Assembly (NCBI GenBank): GCA_045660325.1 | Contig: JAZRDO010000003.1 | Span: 1 to 64,000 of the forward strand | DNA from: SVTX01 sp045660325 | Lineage (GTDB): Bacteria; Bacillota; Clostridia; Oscillospirales; CAG-272 | DNA: 64,000 nucleotides | Direction: 5' to 3' | Shown here: positions 51,073-58,465 of the stretch, piece after piece | Layout: each line of letters starts with the position of its first letter | Numbering within the stretch: the first letter of the stretch is position 1 | Notes under the pieces: model-generated | Database searches by the model: none | What the model saw: the letters and a program-made list of their open reading frames with translations, nothing else | What the model was told of the DNA's origin: nothing | Translations under genes and position numbers: made by a program

Positions 51073-51936
51073 ATGAAAATTGATATTTTGAAATCAATGG
51101 AAGAGGGCATGTCCACCTTCTCAAAGGGTCAGAGAAGAATAGCTGAATATATCATAAATCATTACGATAAGGCGGCGTTTCTTACTGCCGCAAAGCTTGG
51201 CGTTGAGGTTGGTGTTTCCGAGTCGACCGTAGTAAGATTTGTAATCGAGCTTGGATTTGAAGGTTATCCCGAATTCCAGAAGGCGCTTCAGGAGCTTATA
51301 AGAACAAAGCTTACGTCGGTGCAGAGAGTGCAGGTTACAAACCAGCTTATCGGCGACGGCGACCTCCTTTCAAAGGTGCTTTACTCGGATATTGACAAAA
51401 TCAAGCGCACGCTTGAGGGAATTGACAAGGATGCGTTTGAGGGCGCGGTTAAGAATATAGTTGAGGCGAGAAAAATATATATTCTCGGTATGAGAGCATC
51501 CTCAAATCTTGCGGGCTTCCTCAATTACGGTCTCAGCATTATTTATGACAAGGTGAAGCTCGTAAAGGCTTCATCGGGCATTGAAATATTCGAGCAGCTT
51601 ATGTCTATCGAGCCCAATGACGTAGTTATTGCGGTAAGCTTCCCGAGATATTCCAGAACACTTGTAAATGCGGTAAATTACGCAAAGCAGTCGGGTGCGA
51701 AGATCATCGCGCTCACAGATAGCGAAAGCTCTCCTATAGCCGAGTCTGCGACAAACCTTCTCGTAGCGCAGAGCGACATGGCATCCTTCATGGACTCACT
51801 TGTAGCTCCTATGTCGGTTATCAACGCGCTTATCGTTGGCGTGTCGCGTGAGAGCGGCGAGCTTGTTACTGACAGACTCCATTCGCTTGAAAAGATCTGG
51901 GAAGATTATAAGGTTTATAACAGTCATAAGGGTTAA
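51073..51936 (+). CDS. MurR/RpiR family transcriptional regulator
   Basis: A 287-residue regulator. The N-terminal helix-turn-helix (about 1-77) has FSKGQRRIAEYIINHYDKAAF and VGVSESTVVRFVIELGFEGY. The C-terminal SIS domain (about 120-255), with ILGMRASSNLAGFLNYGLS and SFPRYSRTLVNAVNYAKQSG, binds phosphosugars in known members. It heads an operon for lipid, nucleotide and isoprenoid genes instead of sugar genes, so the ligand and target are not obvious. Codon use is biased toward highly expressed patterns. Confidence 0.9.
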   Translation: MKIDILKSMEEGMSTFSKGQRRIAEYIINHYDKAAFLTAAKLGVEVGVSESTVVRFVIELGFEGYPEFQKALQELIRTKLTSVQRVQVTNQLIGDGDLLSKVLYSDIDKIKRTLEGIDKDAFEGAVKNIVEARKIYILGMRASSNLAGFLNYGLSIIYDKVKLVKASSGIEIFEQLMSIEPNDVVIAVSFPRYSRTLVNAVNYAKQSGAKIIALTDSESSPIAESATNLLVAQSDMASFMDSLVAPMSVINALIVGVSRESGELVTDRLHSLEKIWEDYKVYNSHKG

Positions 51937-51942
51937 TAAAGA

Positions 51943-53205
51943 ATGGGAAATATATTTGTAAATGACGGCAGAGTCCGTATCGCTATAATTGGCGAGGGGC
52001 CTGCGGGAATGATGGCGGCAATTACTGCAGCTGAATCGGGCGGCGAAGCTATAATCTTTGAGCGCAACGAGAAAGCGGGTAAGAAGCTCAGGATCACGGG
52101 AAAGGGAAGATGCAACGTAACGAGCGATTCCACCAATGCTGAGATCATGGCGAGCATACCGACTAATCCCAAGTTTATGTTTGCGTCCCTCTCGCGCTTT
52201 TCGTCTGCAGATACGAAGAGCTTCTTTGAGGGTAGAGGAGTACCGCTTAAGGTTGAACGCGGAAAGAGAGTTTTTCCCGTATCCGATAAGGCGTCGGATA
52301 TCGTTAATGCGCTTACCTCCGCTTGCCGCGAGAACGGCGTAAAAACTGTTCGTGAGAGAGTTTCATCCCTCATTATAGAGAACGGCGCTATAAAGGGTAT
52401 AAAGACTTCACGCGCGCAGTATGAGTGCGATGCGGTTATAGTATGCACAGGCGGCAAATCATATTCTGTAACGGGCTCTGACGGCGATGGATATAAGTTT
52501 GCGCGTCAGGCGGGACATACGATAATTGAGCCTAAGGCGTCCCTTGTTCCTATCGTTTGCGAGGGCAATTTGGCACAGAGAATGCAGGGCTTGTCTCTTA
52601 AGAATATCGGCTTTAAAATTTATAATAAAGAAACGGGCAAGCTCGTTTACGACGATTTCGGCGAGCTTATGTTTACACATTTTGGTATAACTGGACCCGT
52701 GGTTTTGTCGGCATCCGCGCATATTCCGGACATTGAGAAGGGAAAGTATGAGTGCGCAATAGATTTCAAGCCCGCGCTTGATACGGATGCGCTTGACAAG
52801 AGAATAATCTCGGATTTTTCAAAGTATATAAACAAGGACTTTATAAATTCTCTCTCCGATCTTTTACCTCTCAAGTCAATTGAGATAATCGCAGAGAGAT
52901 CGGGAATTGATTTTCGCAAGAAGGTAAATTCCGTAACGCGAGAGGAAAGACTTTCTCTTGTCAAGACGGTAAAGGATTTCCGCTTGAGCCTTACGCGCTT
53001 CCGTCCCATTGACGAGGCGATTGTAACAAAGGGCGGTGTTTGTGTAAACGAGATCAATCCCAAAACTATGCAGTCAAAGCTTTGCTCGGGACTTTATTTT
53101 GCGGGCGAGGTTATCGACGTTGACGGATATACGGGCGGCTTTAATTTGCAGATCGCCTTTTCCACCGCAGTTTCCGCAGGCGAGAATGCCGCGTGGGGAA
53201 CTTAA
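51943..53205 (+). CDS. BaiN/RdsA-like (HI0933/YhiN) FAD-dependent oxidoreductase
   Basis: A 420-residue flavoprotein. The N-terminal dinucleotide site IAIIGEGPAGMMAAITAAESG (residues 10-30) is followed by NEKAGKKLRITGKGRCNVT, the hallmark of the HI0933 family, CTGGKSYSVTGSDGDGY mid-protein and GLYFAGEVIDVDGYTGGFN at the C-terminus. The family has broad or unproven substrates; one relative (BaiN) acts on bile acid intermediates. It lies seven bases after rpiR and precedes cmk, an order shared by many Clostridia. Confidence 0.9.
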   Translation: MGNIFVNDGRVRIAIIGEGPAGMMAAITAAESGGEAIIFERNEKAGKKLRITGKGRCNVTSDSTNAEIMASIPTNPKFMFASLSRFSSADTKSFFEGRGVPLKVERGKRVFPVSDKASDIVNALTSACRENGVKTVRERVSSLIIENGAIKGIKTSRAQYECDAVIVCTGGKSYSVTGSDGDGYKFARQAGHTIIEPKASLVPIVCEGNLAQRMQGLSLKNIGFKIYNKETGKLVYDDFGELMFTHFGITGPVVLSASAHIPDIEKGKYECAIDFKPALDTDALDKRIISDFSKYINKDFINSLSDLLPLKSIEIIAERSGIDFRKKVNSVTREERLSLVKTVKDFRLSLTRFRPIDEAIVTKGGVCVNEINPKTMQSKLCSGLYFAGEVIDVDGYTGGFNLQIAFSTAVSAGENAAWGT

Positions 53206-53224
53206 AAACTTTCAAGGAGAATTA

Positions 53225-53914
53225 ATGATGATAGCTATAGCAATAGACGGACCCGGCGGCGCGGGCAAATCTACAATTTCTAAGGCAGTTGCCAAGGCTC
53301 TAAAAATTGTTTACGTTGACACGGGCGCGCTCTACAGAACGGTTGGATATTATGCAAGAGAGAACGGCGTAAAGCTTGAAAATGCGAGAGACAGCGCGTT
53401 CGTTGCCCCCTTGCTCTCTGATATTACGATCGATATCAAGTATTTTGACGGAGTTCAGCACGTGCTTCTTAACGGAGAGGACCTTGGTGACAAGATCCGT
53501 CAGCCCGATATTTCAATGTATGCTTCTGCGGTGTCCGCAGTAAGCGAGGTTCGAGCTTTTCTTCTTGAAACACAGAGAAATATCGCAAAGAACAATCACG
53601 TAATTATGGACGGCAGAGATATCGGCACGGTTATTCTTCCCGATGCGCAGGTAAAGATCTTCCTTACCGCATCAAATGAAGCGAGAGCCAAGAGAAGATA
53701 TCTTGAGCTTACGGGTAAGGGCGTTGAGGTTAAATACGAGGACGTTCTCGCTGAGCTTATTGCGAGAGACACCGCAGATAGCTCGCGTGATATTGCGCCT
53801 TGTGTTCCTGCTCCCGATGCGATGATTTTTGATAATTCCGATTACAATTTTGAGCAGTCGGTTGAGAGAATAATTGAAATAGTAAACGAGAAGACCGGAG
53901 GTATAGAGGCGTGA
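53225..53914 (+). CDS. cmk: Cytidylate kinase
   Basis: A 229-residue P-loop kinase that converts CMP/dCMP to the diphosphates. The P-loop is AIDGPGGAGKSTIS (residues 6-19), DTGALYRTVGYYARENG and DGRDIGTVILPDA follow. ATG 53225 follows CAAGGAG; the frame continues upstream inside baiN and is not used. The end overlaps the plsC start by four bases. Confidence 0.95.
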   Translation: MMIAIAIDGPGGAGKSTISKAVAKALKIVYVDTGALYRTVGYYARENGVKLENARDSAFVAPLLSDITIDIKYFDGVQHVLLNGEDLGDKIRQPDISMYASAVSAVSEVRAFLLETQRNIAKNNHVIMDGRDIGTVILPDAQVKIFLTASNEARAKRRYLELTGKGVEVKYEDVLAELIARDTADSSRDIAPCVPAPDAMIFDNSDYNFEQSVERIIEIVNEKTGGIEA

Positions 53915-54543
53915 AAACAAAAGCGTTCACAATAGTTCAGAAGGTTTTGCGCGTACCGGTAAGGCTTATATTCAGAGTTCATTATCACGGCCGTGAAAAC
54001 GAGCCCGCTGCTACTGATGGAGCGTACATTATCGCGTCAAACCACATCTCTAACGTTGACCCCATTATTCTTTGCGCGGCTATTGATAAGCAGCAGCCCC
54101 ACTATATGGCAAAGAAGGAGCTTTTTAAGATCCCGATCTTAAGAGGTCTTATCAAGATGCTCGGTGCATACCCCGTTGACCGAGGAGGGGCGGACGTGAA
54201 GGCAATAAAGCACTCCGTAAATCTTCTTTTGGAGGGCAAGTGCGTAGGCATATTCCCTCAGGGACACAGATATCAGAAGGAGGACCCAAGAACCACTCCC
54301 GTTAAGCAGGGTGTTGCTATGCTCGCGACAAAGACGGAAACACAGATCCTTCCTTGCTTTATTAAGACAAAAAAGAGAAAGATAACACCCTTCATCACTC
54401 GTGTTGACGTGATCATAGGCAAGCCTATTAAATTTGAGGAGCTTAATTACGATCCCGAGGAAAAGGGCGAATATACAAGAATTTCAAACTACGTGTTTGA
54501 AAGAATATGCGAGCTTGAAAATGCCGATATCGGCAAGAAATAA
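53911..54543 (+). CDS. plsC: 1-acyl-sn-glycerol-3-phosphate acyltransferase
   Basis: A 210-residue membrane-associated acyltransferase that makes phosphatidic acid. Motif I is SNHISNVDP (H-x4-D, near residue 43), motif II region is GAYPVDRGGAD, and motif III reads FPQGHR, a variant of FPEGTR common in Clostridia. The start codon is GTG at 53911, overlapping the cmk stop (GTGA), with CGGAGG upstream. ispH follows after 11 bases. Confidence 0.93.
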   Translation: MKTKAFTIVQKVLRVPVRLIFRVHYHGRENEPAATDGAYIIASNHISNVDPIILCAAIDKQQPHYMAKKELFKIPILRGLIKMLGAYPVDRGGADVKAIKHSVNLLLEGKCVGIFPQGHRYQKEDPRTTPVKQGVAMLATKTETQILPCFIKTKKRKITPFITRVDVIIGKPIKFEELNYDPEEKGEYTRISNYVFERICELENADIGKK

Positions 54544-54554
54544 GGAGCACCCTT

Positions 54555-56576
54555 ATGCCTTGCGATTTTAGTATTGAGATTGCGAAAAATTCGGGATTTT
54601 GCTTCGGTGTTACGAGAGCCACTCAGGCGGTAGAGAACGAGATAGACAAGAATATCCCGGGGCAGAGAATATATACTCTCGGCACTCTCATTCATAACGA
54701 CGTTTACAATGCAAGACTCAAGGCGCGCGGCGTCGAGGTGGCATCGGTCGATATGCTGCAAGCTCTTGCGGATTCCGCAACCGCGGATAGCTCTGTGCGC
54801 GTATTTGTAAGAGCGCACGGAATAGATATTGAAACCGAAAAGCTTCTTATGAGGCTTGCGGATTCAAACCCGTATTTTACATACGTTGATTGCACTTGTT
54901 CATACGTAAAAAAGATCCACCGTATAGTTGAGGAAAACGCTGACGAGGAAAATATTCTTTTAGTTTTGGGTTCAGCGACCCATCCGGAGGTTTGCGGATT
55001 TGTAAGTCGCTTTTCCGGTGAAAAAATTATTTTTTCAGATTCAAAGGAATTTGAGAAGATATTAAGTCAAAACGGTGAGAAAATCCATAATGCAAAATGC
55101 ACAATTTTAGTGGCTCAAACGACTCAAAATTTGTGCGAATGGGAAAAAACAAAAAAACTTTTGAAAAAGGTATGTACAAATACAATAATTTTTGATACAA
55201 TATGTAGTGTTACGGAAAAAAGACAGCTTGAGGCGAAAGCCCTTGCCGAAAAAAGCGATTTTATGATCGTGATAGGTAGTAGATCCAGTTCGAATTCAGT
55301 TAAGCTTTATTCGATATGCAAGGAAAAATGCCCTGATACGATTATGATCGAATCAGCGGGCGAGCTTGTCGGAAAAATTCCGTTCACCCACAAAAAAGTG
55401 GGAATCGCAGCAGGCGCTTCGACGCCGCGCGACATAATACAGGAGGTACAAAAAACCATGAGCGAAGCAGTAGAAAACTTTGCAGAACTTCTCGAAGAAT
55501 CACTTAAAACTTTAAATACAGGAGATATCGTTACCGGTTACGTAACAGCTGTTAATGACGGCGAATTGCAGCTCGACATTGGCGCTAAGGTTACAGGCAT
55601 AATCAAGGCTGATCAGATAACAGACGACCCTTCCGCTAAGTTAAGTGAAATGTTCAAGATCGGCGATGCTGTTAAGGCATTCGTTATCCGTGTAAGCGAC
55701 GTTGAGGGCTTTGCAACTCTTTCCAAGAAGAGAGTTGATTCCGATGCGTGCTGGACAAAGATCGTTGAAGCTAAGAACAACGACACAGTACTTGAGGGTG
55801 TTGTTATCGAAATCGTAAAGAGCGGCGTTATCGTACTCGTTGACTCCACTCGCGTATTCGTACACGAATCTCAGACAGATCTTCCCAAGGGTGCTGACCT
55901 TAACGAAATGAAGGGTAAGACAGTAAGCCTCAAGATCACTGAGGCAAGAGACCAGGGCAAGAAGGCTAAGGGCTCCATCCGCGTTGTAACACGCGAGGCT
56001 CGCCGCGCAGCTGAAAAGTCCTTCTGGGAAACTATTGAAGAAGGCAAGAGATACACAGGTAAGGTTAAGAGCCTCACATCCTTCGGCGCATTCGTTGATC
56101 TCGGCGGCGTTGACGGTATGGTTCACGTAACAGAGCTCTCTTGGAAGAGAAACTGCAAGCCCGCAGACGTTGTTTCCGTAGGCGACACAGTTGAAGTATA
56201 CGTAAAGAGCTTTGACAAGGAAACAAAGAAGATTTCTCTCGGTTACAAGTCCGAGGAAACAAACCCCTGGTACATATTCACACACAACTACCAGGTTGGT
56301 GATATCGTATCTGTAAAGATCGTAAGCATGATGCCCTTCGGTGCATTTGCTGAAATCGTTGACGGTGTTGACGGTCTTATCCACAACTCCCAGATTTCTA
56401 TGACAAGAATTGCAAAGCCCTCTGACGTTCTTGAAATCGGTCAGGTTGTTGATGCAAAGATCACAGACGTTGATATGGAAAAGCAGAAGGTTAACCTTTC
56501 TATCAGAGCAATCCTCGAGGAAGCACAGGCTGCAGCTGAGGAAGTAGCTGAAGAAGTAGTTACAGACGCTGAATAA
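54555..56576 (+). CDS. ispH: IspH fused to S1 RNA-binding domains
   Basis: A 673-residue fusion. Residues 1-300 are IspH (4-hydroxy-3-methylbut-2-enyl diphosphate reductase), the last enzyme of the MEP isoprenoid pathway, with Fe-S ligands C16 (in SGFCFGVTRA), C115 (in VDCTCSYV) and C217 (in DTICSVTEKRQ). Residues 315-655 hold four S1 domains, the third and fourth starting GKRYTGKVKSLTSFGAF and VGDIVSVKIVSMMPFGAF. Such fusions are known in Clostridia. The IspH half is A/T-rich with ordinary codons; the S1 half has strongly biased codons. An internal AGGAGG at 55441 followed by ATG 55458 could release the S1 part. It is the last gene of the operon. Confidence 0.95.
   Translation: MPCDFSIEIAKNSGFCFGVTRATQAVENEIDKNIPGQRIYTLGTLIHNDVYNARLKARGVEVASVDMLQALADSATADSSVRVFVRAHGIDIETEKLLMRLADSNPYFTYVDCTCSYVKKIHRIVEENADEENILLVLGSATHPEVCGFVSRFSGEKIIFSDSKEFEKILSQNGEKIHNAKCTILVAQTTQNLCEWEKTKKLLKKVCTNTIIFDTICSVTEKRQLEAKALAEKSDFMIVIGSRSSSNSVKLYSICKEKCPDTIMIESAGELVGKIPFTHKKVGIAAGASTPRDIIQEVQKTMSEAVENFAELLEESLKTLNTGDIVTGYVTAVNDGELQLDIGAKVTGIIKADQITDDPSAKLSEMFKIGDAVKAFVIRVSDVEGFATLSKKRVDSDACWTKIVEAKNNDTVLEGVVIEIVKSGVIVLVDSTRVFVHESQTDLPKGADLNEMKGKTVSLKITEARDQGKKAKGSIRVVTREARRAAEKSFWETIEEGKRYTGKVKSLTSFGAFVDLGGVDGMVHVTELSWKRNCKPADVVSVGDTVEVYVKSFDKETKKISLGYKSEETNPWYIFTHNYQVGDIVSVKIVSMMPFGAFAEIVDGVDGLIHNSQISMTRIAKPSDVLEIGQVVDAKITDVDMEKQKVNLSIRAILEEAQAAAEEVAEEVVTDAE
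55441..55460 (+). promoter_or_regulatory. Internal ribosome-binding site and start for the S1 part of ispH
   Basis: AGGAGG (55441-55446), 11 bases, ATG (55458-55460), in frame with the main gene and exactly at the junction between the IspH and S1 parts. It would give a 372-residue S1 protein starting MSEAVENFAELLEE. Confidence 0.5.
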
Positions 56577-56583
56577 TTAAAAT

Positions 56584-56624
56584 AAAAAGAACTGCACTCG
56601 ATTGAGTGCAGTTCTTTTTTTATA
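56584..56624. terminator. Bidirectional terminator
   Basis: AAAAAGAACTGCACTC / GAGTGCAGTTCTTTTT, a perfect 16-bp stem with a GATT loop, followed by TTTAT. It ends the ispH operon and the convergent HAD gene. Confidence 0.9.
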
Positions 56625-57444
56625 TAAGTCCGATTTTTACAAAGGCGTTATAAATGCCGTCGTCGTCAATATCGGTGGTAATGAGATCGGCGCGAGCCTT
56701 GGCTTTTTCGTAGCCGTTCCCCATACAAACCGAGAACCCTGCGAATTCAAGCATTTCAAGGTCGTTTTCGCTATCACCTACCGCAATGGAATCGGAGACG
56801 GGGGCATTAACTGCCGCCATAAATCTCTCAATACCCGTCGCCTTGTTGATTCCCGCAAAGGTTATCTCGCCGTAGGAGGCGTTACCTACCTTGCCGAGCG
56901 AATAGCCGACAACGTGGAAATAATCTCCGAGAATATTTCTTACCTCGTCAATATTGAACGGGGAATTGTAGTATGCGATCTTTTCAACACAGTCGCAGGA
57001 CTTAGGATCATCAGTAAACACCGTATCAGCGATAACGCTGTTTATAAGTGCCTCAGTGCTGCCGCGTTCTCTCATAAAGTCGCAGATCCTATTGAAATTT
57101 TCTTTTCTTAAATAGATCGCGTGGGCGGTCTGCAGGCAGAAGGGAATGTCGTTGTCCTCAAAAAAGTCGATTATGAAATCAAGCTTTTCCTTGGTAGGTC
57201 GGCTCTCAAAGATAATTTTACCGTCAAGCTCAATATATGCTCCCGCGCTTGCCACGATGCCGTCAAATTCTATTTTTTCGGTCAATTCGGGGTATATCTG
57301 GGATTTCTGTCTGCCTGTGCAGAGAATCATCTTGTGGCCGTTTTTTTGAGCCTCGGTGAGAGCCCGAATACAGGATTCGGGCACCTCTCCGTTGAAGTTG
57401 ACAAGTGTGCCGTCAACGTCAAGAAATACGTATTTGCAATTCAT
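56620..57444 (-). CDS. HAD superfamily phosphatase, Cof type
   Basis: A 274-residue hydrolase with a type IIB cap. Motif I is FLDVDGTLV (residues 7-15, nucleophile Asp9), motif II lies at ILCTGR, and motif IV is AVGDSENDLEMLEFAG (near 220-235). Members dephosphorylate sugar phosphates, flavin precursors or other small phosphates; the substrate is not evident here. It is followed by nothing on its strand except the terminator at 56584-56624. The lipoprotein gene ends 19 bases before its start. Confidence 0.9.
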   Translation of the reverse strand: MNCKYVFLDVDGTLVNFNGEVPESCIRALTEAQKNGHKMILCTGRQKSQIYPELTEKIEFDGIVASAGAYIELDGKIIFESRPTKEKLDFIIDFFEDNDIPFCLQTAHAIYLRKENFNRICDFMRERGSTEALINSVIADTVFTDDPKSCDCVEKIAYYNSPFNIDEVRNILGDYFHVVGYSLGKVGNASYGEITFAGINKATGIERFMAAVNAPVSDSIAVGDSENDLEMLEFAGFSVCMGNGYEKAKARADLITTDIDDDGIYNAFVKIGLI

Positions 57445-57463
57445 AGATTAAATCCAACTGTTA

Positions 57464-58372
57464 TTACTGATTTTGAGATTTTTTAATTCTCTTTTTTCTC
57501 GCGCGTCGGATAGAGCCCCAAATGATCATAAAGATCGCGAAGGCGATAGAGCCGAGAAGGAGAAGAGTGGGGATAGCGCGGATAAACACAACTGCGAAGT
57601 CCTGGCAGAAGTCCCAGAAATTTTTCCAGCTTGTCTTGAAGGCATCCCATATACGCTCGCCGAAGGTGGGCCCGTCGGGATCAACCGCAGTATATTCAAC
57701 CACCTCGTGCAGATTGATAGTAACCGTTGAGTATGCAACCTTGCTATCGTACGCGTTGATTCTTGCCTTGTAGGATTCTATTTCCTCGATTACGTCGTAG
57801 AGCTTATCCTGAACGACCATCATATCGTTGATATCGCTGTACTCGTCGAAGGATTCGTACATTTTTTGTAAGGAGGCTCTTTGAGATTCAAGCACCTGAA
57901 GACGAGCTACCGCATCATAATACGCGTCGGTGATCTCCTGTATGTTACTTGTGATGCTTGTGATATTAACGCTATTTTCCATATCACCCGTGAACTGATC
58001 TAATTTCTCGGAGGGAATGCGGAGCGTATAGCTTGCATGTCTGGAATTTCTTCCCGAGCCGTAGCTGTTGCCGGATACTGAGGAGCTTTCAATATAGCCG
58101 CCAAGAGAGGTGCAGAGGTTGTTTATATTTTCTACCGTCTTGTCAAACTCCTTGGTCTGAGCGTTGATATTAACTGTTTTTATAATCTTTCTTTCGGTAT
58201 CGATCTTGCCACCCTCGGGGGACTTTCCGATTTCCGATCCACCCTCGTAGCTTCCGCCGTAACCGGGAGCCATAGCGTTTCCGTCAGCCTTGGCGTTACA
58301 TGAGCAAATAAGTGTAGTTGCAAGAATGAGGATCAAAACGAGTGATATGAGCTTTAAACTGAGCTTTTTCAT
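57464..58372 (-). CDS. DUF4349 domain lipoprotein
   Basis: A 302-residue envelope protein. The signal peptide (1-24) ends in ICSC, with Cys25 as the probable lipidated residue. A Gly-rich spacer is followed by the DUF4349 region (about 60-265), containing TERKIIKTVNINAQTKEF, a coiled-coil central part (YDAVARLQVLESQRASLQKM) and YSTVTINLHEV. A membrane segment (about 268-290) and a basic tail RRARKKRIKKSQNQ close the protein. It is therefore anchored at both ends. AAGGAATA precedes the start. It may be co-transcribed with the HAD gene downstream. Confidence 0.88.
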   Translation of the reverse strand: MKKLSLKLISLVLILILATTLICSCNAKADGNAMAPGYGGSYEGGSEIGKSPEGGKIDTERKIIKTVNINAQTKEFDKTVENINNLCTSLGGYIESSSVSGNSYGSGRNSRHASYTLRIPSEKLDQFTGDMENSVNITSITSNIQEITDAYYDAVARLQVLESQRASLQKMYESFDEYSDINDMMVVQDKLYDVIEEIESYKARINAYDSKVAYSTVTINLHEVVEYTAVDPDGPTFGERIWDAFKTSWKNFWDFCQDFAVVFIRAIPTLLLLGSIAFAIFMIIWGSIRRARKKRIKKSQNQ

Positions 58373-58405
58373 AACAATATTCCTTTCTTACTGTTTTTAT
58401 AAAAA

Positions 58406-58452
58406 TGCGGCAGAGTGCATCTATTGCTTATTCAATTGATGTTTCTGCCGCA
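58406..58452 (-). terminator. Terminator of valS
   Basis: TGCGGCAGA (58406-58414) pairs with TCTGCCGCA (58444-58452). On the minus strand the stem is followed by TTTTTAT. Confidence 0.78.
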
Positions 58453-58465
58453 TATTATTTAGTTT

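Noticed and set aside
53099..53224. N-terminal extension of cmk upstream into baiN
   Set aside because: The kinase P-loop starts right after ATG 53225, which has a good ribosome site; the extension is the baiN gene in another frame.
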